This document shows positions 1 to 8,206 of a stretch of 64,000 nt of DNA, one piece after another (positions within the stretch are counted from its first letter, which is position 1; each line of letters starts with the position of its first letter). The stretch lies in the NCBI RefSeq assembly GCF_014202115.1, contig NZ_JACHFW010000004.1, forward strand, positions 124,001 to 188,000, in the 5' to 3' direction. Source of the DNA: Catenibacillus scindens (GTDB taxonomy: Bacteria; Bacillota; Clostridia; Lachnospirales; Lachnospiraceae). Both the position numbers and the translations under genes were made by a program. The notes beneath the pieces are model-generated. The model saw only the letters and a list, made by a program, of their open reading frames with translations. It had not been told where the DNA came from and ran no database searches.

Positions 1-806
1 CCGTAGCTTTCGCCGTACCTTCTGATACTGAAGGCATTTACATGATCATCGGCCGTCAGTCCTGTGATACAAGAAAGCTGGAAGGCTCCTCCATGGACGT
101 GGGCAATCCTGAATTTGGCGGTGTTGAAGCCCTCATTGTATTTGACGATGTGTTTGTTCCCAACGACCGTATCTTCTTAAACGGCGAGTATGAGTTCGCC
201 GGAATGCTTGTTGAGCGTTTTGCCGGTTATCACCGTCAGTCCTACGGCGGCTGCAAAGTTGGCGTCGGCGACGTTCTCATCGGTGCTGCAGCTCTTGCCG
301 CAGAGTACAACGGTGTTCCAAAGGCGTCCCACATTAAAGATAAACTCATTGAAATGATCCATCTTAACGAGACCCTTTACTGTTGCGGTATCGCATGCTC
401 CGCTGAAGGCGAAGCAACAGTCTCCGGAAACTACCTGATCAACCTGCTTCTGGCCAATGTCTGTAAACAGAACATTACCCGTTTCCCATATGAAATCGCC
501 CGTCTGGCCGAGGATATTGCCGGCGGCCTTATGGTTACAGCTCCGTCAGAAAAAGATCTGAGAGATCCTGTCCTTGGACCTGTTGTTGAGAAGTATTTCA
601 GAGGTTCTTCTTCTGTATCTACAGAAGACCGCTTAAAGATCCTTCGCCTCATCGAAAACCTGACCCTTGGAACCGCTGCCGTAGGCTACCGCACAGAATC
701 CATGCATGGTGCAGGCTCACCCCAGGCTCAGCGTATTATGATCTCCCGTCAGAGCGATCTTAACGCTAAGAAAGAGATGGCAAAAGCTCTGGCCCATATT
801 AAATAA
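1..806 (+). CDS. abfD: 4-hydroxybutyryl-CoA dehydratase/vinylacetyl-CoA isomerase, C-terminal part (5' truncated by window edge)
   Basis: The reading frame is open from base 3, so the true start lies outside the window; about 268 C-terminal codons are visible. The family converts 4-hydroxybutyryl-CoA to crotonyl-CoA through a flavin and a [4Fe-4S] cluster in the cytoplasm. The stretch HRQSYGGC matches the His-x6-Cys pair that ligates the cluster in the Clostridium aminobutyricum enzyme; the two other cluster cysteines would lie upstream of the window. The C-terminal motif HGAGSPQAQR is also typical. A 4-hydroxyphenylacetate hydroxylase-type flavoprotein is the nearest alternative, but the His/Cys pair favours the dehydratase. 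The beta-oxidation genes on the opposite strand downstream fit conversion of its product to acetyl-CoA. A strong terminator follows at once, so this is the last gene of its operon. Confidence 0.88.
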   Translation, partial: VAFAVPSDTEGIYMIIGRQSCDTRKLEGSSMDVGNPEFGGVEALIVFDDVFVPNDRIFLNGEYEFAGMLVERFAGYHRQSYGGCKVGVGDVLIGAAALAAEYNGVPKASHIKDKLIEMIHLNETLYCCGIACSAEGEATVSGNYLINLLLANVCKQNITRFPYEIARLAEDIAGGLMVTAPSEKDLRDPVLGPVVEKYFRGSSSVSTEDRLKILRLIENLTLGTAAVGYRTESMHGAGSPQAQRIMISRQSDLNAKKEMAKALAHIK

Positions 807-830
807 TCAAAATAGAAGAGTCGTTTAATA

Positions 831-880
831 CAGCCAGCCGTCGGAACATTTTCTTCGGTTCCGACGGCTGGCTGTCTTTT
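831..880 (+). terminator. Rho-independent terminator of abfD
   Basis: A perfect 17-bp stem (831-847 with 858-874, arm CAGCCAGCCGTCGGAAC) with a 10-nt loop is followed by TCTTTT. It lies 25 bases past the abfD stop codon. Confidence 0.9.
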
Positions 881-908
881 ATGTCACCGGAAACTGGGTG
901 TCCTGTGG

Positions 909-950
909 CAAAAAAAGCAGTACCGTTGCAAAAACAGTACTGCTTTTTTG
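909..950 (-). terminator. Terminator serving the cyclase gene, probably bidirectional
   Basis: The arms AAAAAAAGCAGTAC (910-923) and GTACTGCTTTTTT (937-949) form an A/T-flanked hairpin, so a U-tract is present in either direction. It lies downstream of the minus-strand cyclase gene. Confidence 0.8.
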
Positions 951-959
951 TTCCTAAAT

Positions 960-986
960 CCCCCCAATGCAGGCATTGGGGGGGGG
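960..986. repeat. C/G-tract palindrome just past the cyclase stop codon
   Basis: The arms CCCCCCAATGC (960-970) and GCATTGGGGGG (973-983) are perfectly complementary around two bases, and the G run reaches nine. The structure begins ten bases after the stop of the minus-strand cyclase gene, ahead of the normal terminator. Its role is unknown. Confidence 0.7.
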
Positions 987-995
987 ATTGTTACA

Positions 996-1814
996 TTAAT
1001 ATACGCCGTATTTATAAACACGGTCAGGAACATCTTTATTGATCTTATCTTCGTCGATGAAAGCAACGGCACGAACGATTGTACCATCGCCCATGTACCA
1101 GCGAAGTGGGAATGCGCAGAACCAGAATCTCTGGCCTTTAACTTTCTCAATGTCACCGCCAAGGTTTTCAATACCCATAACGTTGTTTCCGAGAAGGATT
1201 GTATGAACCGGCTCCCACTCTGGGAAGTCTTCCAGCGGAGAATGACCGAACTCTTTAATATACTGCTCTACAATTCTTGGAACATATGGGCCAGGGCCAT
1301 GTTCTGCGGCATATGTATAGAGAATATGGTCAAGAGCCTGAAGGTCGAAACCTACACCTTTAACTTTGTGGTCAACCATCCAGTGAGCGCCTTCGATGGA
1401 CATACCAGGGCTGTATGCGAAATAATCATCATTCTCGCCCCAGCGTTTGTTCATACCTGTGCAGATAAGAACCCAGTCGCCTTCTTTGATTCCGCCTTCT
1501 ACTTTCTTAGCGGCGTTTTCAATATCTTCAACAGTGATCAGTTCCCAGTGTTTTTTAGGAATGTCAAGGCAGACAGCTTCACCGCAGTAGTTTTCCAGAG
1601 GAAGCTCATGTGTATACGGAGCTTCAGGAATAACATGAGAAGGAGAATCCGCATGTGTACTGTTGTGCATATGGAAATCATTGAATGTCTGGAGCAGTCT
1701 ATAATGCATAGGCATATGCTGTACTCTGTCAATATGGAAATCGCCGTTGGATGGCCATAATGGATTTCCTCTGCCAAATGGATGAGATAAGTCAACTAAT
1801 ACTGTTTTTCCCAT
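996..1814 (-). CDS. Cyclase-family (kynurenine formamidase-like) metal-dependent hydrolase
   Basis: A 272-residue cytoplasmic protein of the cyclase/kynurenine formamidase superfamily (PF04199). The metal-binding signature HxxTHxDxPxH is seen as HNSTHADSPSH. Members open amide, lactone or related bonds using a divalent metal (N-formylkynurenine, isatin). The ATG giving MGKTVLVDLSHPF is chosen because AGGAGG lies nine bases upstream; a longer frame without a ribosome site would add 25 residues. The gene has its own sigma-54 promoter at 1902-1916 and sits between abfD and the activator gene, so it probably acts in the same pathway. A lactone or amide precursor of the C4 hydroxyacid is a possible substrate, but this is inference. 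It is clearly not a gene of tryptophan catabolism by context. Confidence 0.85.
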   Translation of the reverse strand: MGKTVLVDLSHPFGRGNPLWPSNGDFHIDRVQHMPMHYRLLQTFNDFHMHNSTHADSPSHVIPEAPYTHELPLENYCGEAVCLDIPKKHWELITVEDIENAAKKVEGGIKEGDWVLICTGMNKRWGENDDYFAYSPGMSIEGAHWMVDHKVKGVGFDLQALDHILYTYAAEHGPGPYVPRIVEQYIKEFGHSPLEDFPEWEPVHTILLGNNVMGIENLGGDIEKVKGQRFWFCAFPLRWYMGDGTIVRAVAFIDEDKINKDVPDRVYKYGVY

Positions 1815-1901
1815 AATAATATTCCTCCTGTAAATCATTTTGCTCAAATACTTCGCATACCCCTGCAAAGTCTCTGATTTTTTCTTCATTTAATATATAA
1901 A

Positions 1902-1916
1902 GCAAATTTCGTGCCA
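1902..1916 (-). promoter_or_regulatory. Sigma-54 (-24/-12) promoter of the cyclase gene
   Basis: Read on the minus strand the sequence is TGGCAC-N5-TTGC, the exact core consensus for RpoN promoters. Transcription should begin near 1890, giving a leader of about 75 bases before the cyclase ATG at 1814. Confidence 0.88.
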
Positions 1917-2044
1917 AAAAAATATTCCGCTGCATCAAATCTTATACGCCCCAGTCACCGGGGCACGCCGCAAAACAGCTCATACACGTTTATTTTAAAA
2001 AGTCCCAGAAATTTGTGAAAAACTGTGAAGCCATACCGCTATTG

Positions 2045-2093
2045 TGTTGCAAAAATGCACAGTTTTTTATGATTTTGTTGCCAATTTGCAGCA
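2045..2093. promoter_or_regulatory. Paired candidate enhancer sites for the sigma-54 activator
   Basis: Two similar imperfect palindromes start at 2045 (TGTTGC-AAAAA-TGCACA) and 2076 (TGTTGC-CAATT-TGCAGCA). Their starts are 31 bases apart, close to three helical turns, and about 155-200 bases upstream of the predicted start for the sigma-54 promoter at 1902-1916. This is the usual distance for enhancer-binding activators. A third copy lies at 2288-2305. Confidence 0.6.
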
Positions 2094-2241
2094 TTTTATA
2101 CAATACCAGTGTCATCCCTGATAAAAGGAAGTCCAAAGTATGTCTAAGCAGCGGCGTAAGCTACAGGCCTGCGTCTGCGCAGGCCTTTTGGAACGGCAGG
2201 CTAAACTGTCATGTAATACAACAATGTTTTCGTTTATGTTA

Positions 2242-2270
2242 TTTACTTTAAATAAATTCACTGGTATACT
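2242..2270 (+). promoter_or_regulatory. Possible housekeeping promoter of the activator gene
   Basis: TTTACT and TATACT are separated by 17 bases. The -10 is good and the -35 is weak. It lies about 90 bases before the activator start. Confidence 0.45.
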
Positions 2271-2287
2271 TTAATTTAATCGGGGTC

Positions 2288-2305
2288 TGTTGCCATATGC
2301 AGACA
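2288..2305. promoter_or_regulatory. Third candidate activator-binding site, next to the activator gene
   Basis: TGTTGC-CATA-TGCA resembles the two sites at 2045 and 2076 and lies between the candidate promoter at 2242-2270 and the activator ATG. That position would suit autoregulation by blocking or modulating its own transcript. Confidence 0.5.
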
Positions 2306-2361
2306 ACCGTTGATGATTGACAACAACACAGTCTGATTCTGTGTGAACAGGGGATGTTTTT

Positions 2362-3894
2362 ATGAATCAGTATTTGGCTATCTGTAATATACGCAATCTG
2401 CTCAAAGAAGCGATAACATTGTCAAAAGATGAAAAAGTCAGTGGAAAGCTGGAGACTATCGACAAAGAATTGTCTTACTTCCTTCAAAAAGATATTGACT
2501 TCAAAGAAGTGGTCGACGGCGTAGATGACAGCATTTTCATTACTGACGCCAAGGGAAATGTACTTTATGTCAACCCGGCTTACACAAAAAATACCGGCAT
2601 TGAACCAGAAGAAGTTCTTGGGCATAATATTTCACAGCTCACCGGACGAAATAAGCTTTATACCGGCGGCGCCGTGGCCGATGTGATCAAAACGGGGAAA
2701 AGCGCCTTCCGCCTATCAACAACCTACAAGACGTCACCGCCCCAAACCGGTTACGTTGTAGGTACACCTATTTTTGATGACCAGGGAAATCTGCGCCAGG
2801 TTGTCGCCATCAGCAGAACCATCGTCTCTTTGAAGGCATTGAAAGATGATTTTCAGACCTTTATCAAAGAAATACACGCCCTGGCCTCCAAGCCCATCGA
2901 CAAAAATTCCAATGAATCTTTGTCCGGTGATATGATCGGCAAGCATACAAGCCTTGCCAATATATGGACGATTATCAACCATATTGCCCCCTCCGACGCC
3001 ACTGTACTTATTACCGGAGAATCCGGTGTAGGCAAGGAAGTCATTGCCGATGAAATTTTCAAAAACAGCAAGCGGAACAAAAAGCCCTTTATTAAGATCA
3101 ACTGCGCCTCCATTCCCGCCAATCTTCTGGAATCAGAGCTTTTCGGTTACGAGAAGGGCGCATTTTCCGGCGCCAGCGCCAAGGGAAAGCCCGGCCTTTT
3201 TGAGCTGGCCAACCACGGAACCCTCCTTCTGGACGAGATCGGGGATATGCCTATGGATCTCCAGGTCAAACTTCTTCGTGCCATCCAAAATCAGGAGATT
3301 ACACGCATCGGGGGAACAGCCCCTGTCAAGCTGGATATCCGTTTTCTGGCGCTGACCAATTCAAATCTGAAAGAAAAGATCAAAGAAGGGACTTTCCGCC
3401 AGGATTTATATTATCGGCTGAACGTTATCCCTATCTATGTGCCGCCCCTGCGGGAGCGCATTGTAGATCTGGAGGAACTGTGCAATTTCTTTATTAACAA
3501 GTTCATCGCAAAATATGATTGTCCTTTTCATCTCACCGCTAAACAGATGGACTATATGAAGAAATATGAATGGCCCGGTAATATCCGCGAGCTTGAAAAT
3601 ATTATGGAATATCTGGTGCTGTGCAGCGCCGGAACTGGCCAGGTAGATGACAGCATCCTCACCGGCCTGCTCAATATTTCCTATCCCAAGGAATCTGCAG
3701 AAAATAATATCAGCCCGGACATGGATTTTACCAGTGCCGTGGCCGCCTTTGAAAAAGAGCTGTTGGAGAAGACACTGAAAAACTCCCGCTCTCTCAGAGA
3801 TGCCGGGCAAAAGCTGGGGATCAATGCTTCCACCATTTCAAGGAAGATCCGTCAGTACAATATTGACTATCCTCATCAAAATCACCATGACTAA
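2362..3894 (+). CDS. Sigma-54-dependent transcriptional activator with PAS sensor domain
   Basis: A 510-residue enhancer-binding protein. A PAS domain covers about residues 45-160. An AAA+ sigma-54 interaction domain covers about 190-415, with Walker A GESGVGKE near 219-226 and the sigma-54 contact loop as GAFSGA near 266 (usual form GAFTGA). A Fis-type helix-turn-helix ends the protein (about 460-505, with INASTISRKIR). There is no receiver domain, so the signal is probably a ligand or redox state sensed by the PAS domain. It is transcribed away from the cyclase gene and lies among three sigma-54 promoters (1902, 5714, 9239), so it is very likely their activator. The first ATG follows GGGGATG and fits the start of related proteins. 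Confidence 0.93.
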   Translation: MNQYLAICNIRNLLKEAITLSKDEKVSGKLETIDKELSYFLQKDIDFKEVVDGVDDSIFITDAKGNVLYVNPAYTKNTGIEPEEVLGHNISQLTGRNKLYTGGAVADVIKTGKSAFRLSTTYKTSPPQTGYVVGTPIFDDQGNLRQVVAISRTIVSLKALKDDFQTFIKEIHALASKPIDKNSNESLSGDMIGKHTSLANIWTIINHIAPSDATVLITGESGVGKEVIADEIFKNSKRNKKPFIKINCASIPANLLESELFGYEKGAFSGASAKGKPGLFELANHGTLLLDEIGDMPMDLQVKLLRAIQNQEITRIGGTAPVKLDIRFLALTNSNLKEKIKEGTFRQDLYYRLNVIPIYVPPLRERIVDLEELCNFFINKFIAKYDCPFHLTAKQMDYMKKYEWPGNIRELENIMEYLVLCSAGTGQVDDSILTGLLNISYPKESAENNISPDMDFTSAVAAFEKELLEKTLKNSRSLRDAGQKLGINASTISRKIRQYNIDYPHQNHHD

Positions 3895-3972
3895 AAAGAG
3901 TACGTCTTTGCCGGCTTTGCTTTGGTTGGCGATACTTTCCAATAGCACGCATCGTCCCGCCGGTCACACAAA

Positions 3973-4012
3973 AAACCCAGGAAAGAAAGCATTCGCTTTC
4001 TTTCCTGGGTTT
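3973..4012. terminator. Bidirectional terminator between convergent genes
   Basis: A perfect 18-bp stem (AAACCCAGGAAAGAAAGC at 3973-3990 with its complement at 3995-4012) and a four-base loop lie between the activator gene and the convergent 88-residue gene. Confidence 0.85.
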
Positions 4013-4036
4013 CCCTGTTACTGCTCACAGTAACAA

Positions 4037-4303
4037 TTATTTGCCGAACTTCTCATCAGAAGCTTTCATGACCATCTCGTCCCATGTCTGAAACTGAGTG
4101 CTTTCTTTTACAAAATTATCCATCAGCAGACGGGCGTAGACCATCGTGTCCGCGTTCCAGTTAGTGATCACAGCACTGGAATACTGAAAGCCTTCAAAAT
4201 TATCGAAGTTGGTATATTTTTGCATAAACTCATCGGTAAAAATTGTCTGAAGAAGTTTTTTAAACTTCTCATCCGCTTCTACACGTACATATCCATCATC
4301 CAT
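4037..4303 (-). CDS. Small acidic protein coupled to the DUF362 gene, function unknown
   Basis: An 88-residue protein that starts only three bases after the DUF362 stop codon (TAA GCT ATG), so its translation is probably coupled to that gene. It is acidic and rich in aromatic residues (several Phe, Tyr and Trp), with no signal peptide, membrane segment or cysteine. I do not recognise the family. Its shared transcript with the DUF362 gene, under a sigma-54 promoter, suggests a subunit or accessory factor. Confidence 0.6.
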   Translation of the reverse strand: MDDGYVRVEADEKFKKLLQTIFTDEFMQKYTNFDNFEGFQYSSAVITNWNADTMVYARLLMDNFVKESTQFQTWDEMVMKASDEKFGK

Positions 4304-4306
4304 AGC

Positions 4307-5596
4307 TTATTTCTCATCCGGATGTTCTTCGTAGTATTTCTCGGCAGCTTTAAATACATAATCACGCCATACGGCAGCATCTCTTGCCATACATGGGCGG
4401 ATGATCTCCTCTTCCTGATCGCCCATACCGTTGATAACTTCCTTGCGCTGGATGGTCAAGTACAGAGCCGGCTCGTTTGGAGGGCATCCAAGAATCCAGT
4501 ATGCGTTTGGATGATCTTTCAGGTATTTACGTGTACAGTTTCCGTGAAGTACGATCTTCTCATCAGGAATATCTTTTGGAATCTCATTCTTTCCACCGAT
4601 AACTACTGTCATTCCGGCATTCTTATCATACTCATCAACAGCTTTCAGTTCTTCCATGTTGATGGCTAACAGAGCCTGGCAGCTTGAACATGCGCCTTCG
4701 CAGCGAACGTCATATTCCGGCCAGCGTGTACTCATGTCGCCGATATATGGAATCCACATTTTCTTGTAGCATTCTTCAATAGTATTGCCGACAACTTCGA
4801 TCTGATCCATATCATAATTTCCAAGGCCAGTCTCAGCGGCAACTTTAAAATAGTCCACACATGTTGTATCAATACCGGTAACTTCGCAGGCTACACGGTC
4901 GATAGCTACAGGGTCTTTGGAGCCTAAGATCATGTTTGTGTCAATTGGCACCGGCATATGCGGGCTGTAACCGCTGGCAGCATGCATAGCGTCCATAATA
5001 TTAATATCGGCACGGCATGCGGACCATACATCCATCATAGCCATAGTCAGGTTCTGCTGATGCATCTGCATATGTACTTTATCCTGAACAACACCCTTGA
5101 TATTTTTAAGGGCGCCGGAAAATACCATGCTGGCGTGAGCTTTTAAGATCGGCAAGTTGATCAGGTGATCTGCTTCAAGTAAAAACTTAGGTAAAAGCAC
5201 ATGGTCTATATTGGAGCGGTATCCGCGAACGGCAATATTTACCAGATCCTTGTCTCTCTTAATATCTTTGAGTTCAACGCCTTCCTCGTTGGCAACAGCT
5301 TCAATACCGCTGACTTTGAAGCATTCCATTGTATCGCATCCGATGGCGGCTGCCTCGGCAACGATAATGCGCTTAGGCTCAGCTTTCTTTACTTCACGGA
5401 TCACCGCGCGTACAACTTCCGGATTGGTACATACAGATGTTTCAGGCGGCTCAGCATGACCCGCGTTAGGTTTTAAAACAACGGTGCTGCCTTTTCTGAT
5501 CACATTCTGTACACCGCCCATCAGGTCAAATACTTTTGTGACATTTGCCTGAATATCTGTGCCCTTGGCAAGGGCAACTAAAGATTTCTTAGCCAT
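4307..5596 (-). CDS. DUF362 family protein
   Basis: A 429-residue cytoplasmic protein of the DUF362 family, recognised from the N-terminal half (VLKPNAGHAEPPETSVCTNP, then NLPILKAHASMVFSGALKNIKG). The family often carries ferredoxin-type clusters; here the usual paired motifs are absent, but CEGACSSC and single Cys residues in HGNCTRKY and GCPPNEP in the C-terminal third could bind a metal or Fe-S centre. Start: ATG at 5596 with AGGAGG just upstream; a GTG at 5671 would add 25 residues without a ribosome site. It is driven by its own sigma-54 promoter at 5714-5728 and is followed by a coupled 88-residue gene. The biochemical role is unknown; context ties it to the C4 hydroxyacid pathway. Confidence 0.82.
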   Translation of the reverse strand: MAKKSLVALAKGTDIQANVTKVFDLMGGVQNVIRKGSTVVLKPNAGHAEPPETSVCTNPEVVRAVIREVKKAEPKRIIVAEAAAIGCDTMECFKVSGIEAVANEEGVELKDIKRDKDLVNIAVRGYRSNIDHVLLPKFLLEADHLINLPILKAHASMVFSGALKNIKGVVQDKVHMQMHQQNLTMAMMDVWSACRADINIMDAMHAASGYSPHMPVPIDTNMILGSKDPVAIDRVACEVTGIDTTCVDYFKVAAETGLGNYDMDQIEVVGNTIEECYKKMWIPYIGDMSTRWPEYDVRCEGACSSCQALLAINMEELKAVDEYDKNAGMTVVIGGKNEIPKDIPDEKIVLHGNCTRKYLKDHPNAYWILGCPPNEPALYLTIQRKEVINGMGDQEEEIIRPCMARDAAVWRDYVFKAAEKYYEEHPDEK

Positions 5597-5713
5597 ATTT
5601 TTTCCTCCTTTTGTGGGGTTTATTTCTCCGTAAAACGGCGTCTGGATATTTGGCCTTTTGTAAAAAAGCACGATATAGCGTCAAAAATTTTCAACGCTTA
5701 CAATACTATTATA

Positions 5714-5728
5714 GCAATATCCGTGCCA
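5714..5728 (-). promoter_or_regulatory. Sigma-54 promoter of the DUF362 unit
   Basis: On the minus strand the site reads TGGCAC-N5-TTGC. It lies just beyond the 3' end of the alcohol dehydrogenase gene, so the DUF362 unit can be transcribed independently as well as by read-through. The predicted leader is about 105 bases. Confidence 0.87.
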
Positions 5729-5733
5729 AAAAA

Positions 5734-6909
5734 TCAACCGATTGCCAGGTCAAACATTGCCTGAACATCCCGTCGATACATTTTTTCGTAATTTTCGCCA
5801 ATATAAGCGTCCTTACCGCTGCCATCAAATAAAAGAGCCGTCAGGGCGCTGCTATCCGCATCGCCAATCCCCGCCTCCCTGAGAGTCACAGGCAGTCCGC
5901 AGTTACATACAAACTGCTGAAATCTTGAAATACCCTCCTGGGCCATATTGACTACGCTATCGCAGTTACGATCCACCCCCCAGACATTGACGGCGAAATC
6001 GGCCATATCCTCCGGATGATCCACCATGACATATTTACACCATGCCGGCATCAGAATGGACAAAGCCATGCCGTGGGGCATATTGTACTGGGCCGTCAAA
6101 ATATGAGACATGGCGTGGCAGGCATACACCCCTTCTTTGCCAAGGATATCACTGTGAGCCACTGTACCGGCCCACATAAGCTGACTGCGGGCATCATAAT
6201 CTTCAGGCGCTTTCAAAGCTTTGGGGAGTTCAATGATCACTGTCTTCATCACGCTCTCGCACATAAGATTTCTCAGTGTTCCCCGCTGTTCCCTGTGAAA
6301 ATACCGCTCAAAGGCATGGGAAAAGATATCTAATGCCCCGATAGCCGTCTGCTTTGGCGGCACGCTGTAGGTCAGCTCCGGATTCATCAGGGCAAACGCC
6401 GGGCGTATAAGGGGACAGGTGAGCGCAGCTTTCTTTCCTGTGTTGTCTTTTCGCAACACAGAAACACCGTTTGCCTCGCTGGCGGTGGCGCTGTTGGTCA
6501 GCACCACCCCCAGGGGCAGCGCTTTCCCGGCAGTCACCTTTCCAGAATAAATATCCCAGAGATCACCATCGTAACAGTATCCCAGGCACACAGCCTTGGC
6601 TGCGTCGATGACGCTGCCTCCGCCCACAGCAATAACCATATCGGCATTAAAGTCTTTCGCCTGAGCAACCCCTTCCAGCACCCAGGACAGCAAAGGATTT
6701 TCGCAGACGCCGCCGAAAGGGCGGGAATCCACGCCGGCATCCTTCAAATGGCCCTGAAGCTCATTCAAAAGGCCGTTTTTTATAATCCGCCCGCTTCCAT
6801 ACACAATAAGGGCCCGCCGCCCAACACCTGCTGACATAGAGCCGATCTTATCCTGAGCGTTTTTCCCAAAAATAATTTTTGTCGGCAGAGAAAATTCAAA
6901 GTCTTTCAT
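5734..6909 (-). CDS. Iron-containing alcohol dehydrogenase (4-hydroxybutyrate or butanol dehydrogenase candidate)
   Basis: A 391-residue group III alcohol dehydrogenase. The N-terminal Rossmann-like part has the nucleotide motif GGGSVIDAAK (about residues 95-105). The C-terminal helical part has the metal ligands Asp and three His in GALDIFSHAFE, CHAMSH and PHGMALS. Such enzymes reduce short aldehydes or semialdehydes with NAD(P)H. In this cluster it could interconvert succinate semialdehyde and 4-hydroxybutyrate, or reduce butyraldehyde; sequence alone does not decide. It is the third gene of the unit starting at the sigma-54 promoter at 9239-9253, 32 bases after the thiolase gene. Confidence 0.88.
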   Translation of the reverse strand: MKDFEFSLPTKIIFGKNAQDKIGSMSAGVGRRALIVYGSGRIIKNGLLNELQGHLKDAGVDSRPFGGVCENPLLSWVLEGVAQAKDFNADMVIAVGGGSVIDAAKAVCLGYCYDGDLWDIYSGKVTAGKALPLGVVLTNSATASEANGVSVLRKDNTGKKAALTCPLIRPAFALMNPELTYSVPPKQTAIGALDIFSHAFERYFHREQRGTLRNLMCESVMKTVIIELPKALKAPEDYDARSQLMWAGTVAHSDILGKEGVYACHAMSHILTAQYNMPHGMALSILMPAWCKYVMVDHPEDMADFAVNVWGVDRNCDSVVNMAQEGISRFQQFVCNCGLPVTLREAGIGDADSSALTALLFDGSGKDAYIGENYEKMYRRDVQAMFDLAIG

Positions 6910-6941
6910 ATATACTTCTCCTATGAAAGCCCCGTCGCCGT

Positions 6942-8120
6942 TTATACATTTTCGATGATTATCGCGGTTCCCATGCCGCCGCCTGCGCAGAGCGTTGCGA
7001 TTCCGTAACGTTCATTGCGCCGCTTCATCTCATACATTAATGTGATCACGATCCTGGAGCCGGTAGCGCCTACAGGATGTCCCAGGGAAATACCGCCGCC
7101 GTTGACATTTAACCGGTCTAACGGAATGCCCAGTTCTCTCTGGCAGGCAATACACTGTGCCGCGAAAGCCTCATTGATCTCAAATAATCCAACGTCGCTG
7201 ACAGTCATATTAGCTTTTTTCAATGCTTTCTGTGTGGCACTGATGGGGCCGATGCCCATTAACTCAGGTTCCACGCCGGTGGTCGCTGTGCTGACAATCC
7301 TTGCCAGAATGGGAAGTCCAAGGCTCTTGGCCTTTTCTTCTTCCATAATCAGCACACCGGAAGATGCGTCGTTCATACCGGAAGCGTTGCCAGCAGTCAC
7401 TTTTCCGTCTTCCTTAAAGGACGGGCGGAGTTTTGCCAATTTTTCCAGAGAAGAATCCCTTCTCGGATACTCATCTACGGTATATACTGTATCCCCTTTT
7501 CTTGAGGAAACAGTCACAGGGATAATCTCCTCCTCAAACTTTCCGGCGTCAATGGCAGCTACAGCTCTCTGCTGAGAAAGGAGAGCGTATTTATCCATAT
7601 CTTCACGGGTAATGCCGTATTTATCCGCCACATTTTCAGCAGTAATACCCATAGCCGGGCCTACGCCCAGGTTTGTGAGGGAATCCCACATAGAGTCTCG
7701 CAGTTCCATATGGCCGTACCGTTTTCCATATCTGGCATCAAATACCATATGTGGAGCTGTACTCATGCTGTCGGCGCCGCCAGCCATAATGCAGTCGGCC
7801 TCCCCTGCCTTGATCTGATAGTAGCCCATCTGGATAGCTGACATAGAAGATGTGCAGTTTCTGTGAATAGTAATACCCGGAACAGTCACCGGAAGTCCGG
7901 CCTTAACCGCGGCTACTCTTGCCAGGTTATTTTCTTTATAAGTTCTCTGATAATTGCATCCCCAGATCACATCGTCGATCATGACTGGGTCAACACCGGA
8001 ACGCTGGATCAAATTCTGCATAACGGGAATGGAGAGATCCAGAGCTGTTAATGTTTTAAACTGGCCGCCCATAGTTCCGATGGGTGTACGGCAGCCTGCT
8101 ACAATGACTACATTTCTCAC
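6942..8120 (-). CDS. Thiolase (acetyl-CoA C-acyltransferase)
   Basis: A 392-residue thiolase that cleaves or forms 3-ketoacyl-CoA, here probably acetoacetyl-CoA to two acetyl-CoA. The nucleophile Cys89 lies in HRNCTSSMSA, where most acetoacetyl-CoA thiolases have VCGSG, so substrate preference may differ. The C-terminal motifs GHPVGATG and CAGGGMG supply the other catalytic His and Cys. A GTG start at 8120 is chosen because AGGAGG lies seven bases upstream and the length then equals the family norm; the ATG at 8159 would add 13 residues and has no ribosome site. It follows the hydroxyacyl-CoA dehydrogenase gene in one operon. Confidence 0.9.
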   Translation of the reverse strand: MRNVVIVAGCRTPIGTMGGQFKTLTALDLSIPVMQNLIQRSGVDPVMIDDVIWGCNYQRTYKENNLARVAAVKAGLPVTVPGITIHRNCTSSMSAIQMGYYQIKAGEADCIMAGGADSMSTAPHMVFDARYGKRYGHMELRDSMWDSLTNLGVGPAMGITAENVADKYGITREDMDKYALLSQQRAVAAIDAGKFEEEIIPVTVSSRKGDTVYTVDEYPRRDSSLEKLAKLRPSFKEDGKVTAGNASGMNDASSGVLIMEEEKAKSLGLPILARIVSTATTGVEPELMGIGPISATQKALKKANMTVSDVGLFEINEAFAAQCIACQRELGIPLDRLNVNGGGISLGHPVGATGSRIVITLMYEMKRRNERYGIATLCAGGGMGTAIIIENV

Positions 8121-8147
8121 AGTAAATTCCTCCTGTATTTTAATGAT

Positions 8148-8166
8148 ATTGCCCGACAAATGGGCA
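8148..8166. repeat. Copy of a dispersed CCATTTG-CGGGCAA repeat between operon genes
   Basis: The block TTGCCCGACAAATGGGC is shared, allowing small changes, with copies near 36820 and 37615-37632. Here it lies in the gap between the dehydrogenase and thiolase genes, just upstream of the thiolase ribosome site. Confidence 0.5.
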
Positions 8167-8206
8167 TAAGACGCGGATTGCTCCGCGTCCGGCGCGGCAT
8201 ATCTTT

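Noticed and set aside
948-1760. A 270-codon plus-strand open frame
   Set aside because: It is the mirror of the cyclase gene, which has a ribosome site, the metal motif and a sigma-54 promoter; the plus frame has neither a recognisable family nor a ribosome site.
6438-6461. Inverted repeat CTGTGTTG...CAACACAG as an enhancer for the DUF362 promoter
   Set aside because: It lies inside the alcohol dehydrogenase gene about 700 bases away and shares only part of the TGTTGC site; chance occurrence is more likely.
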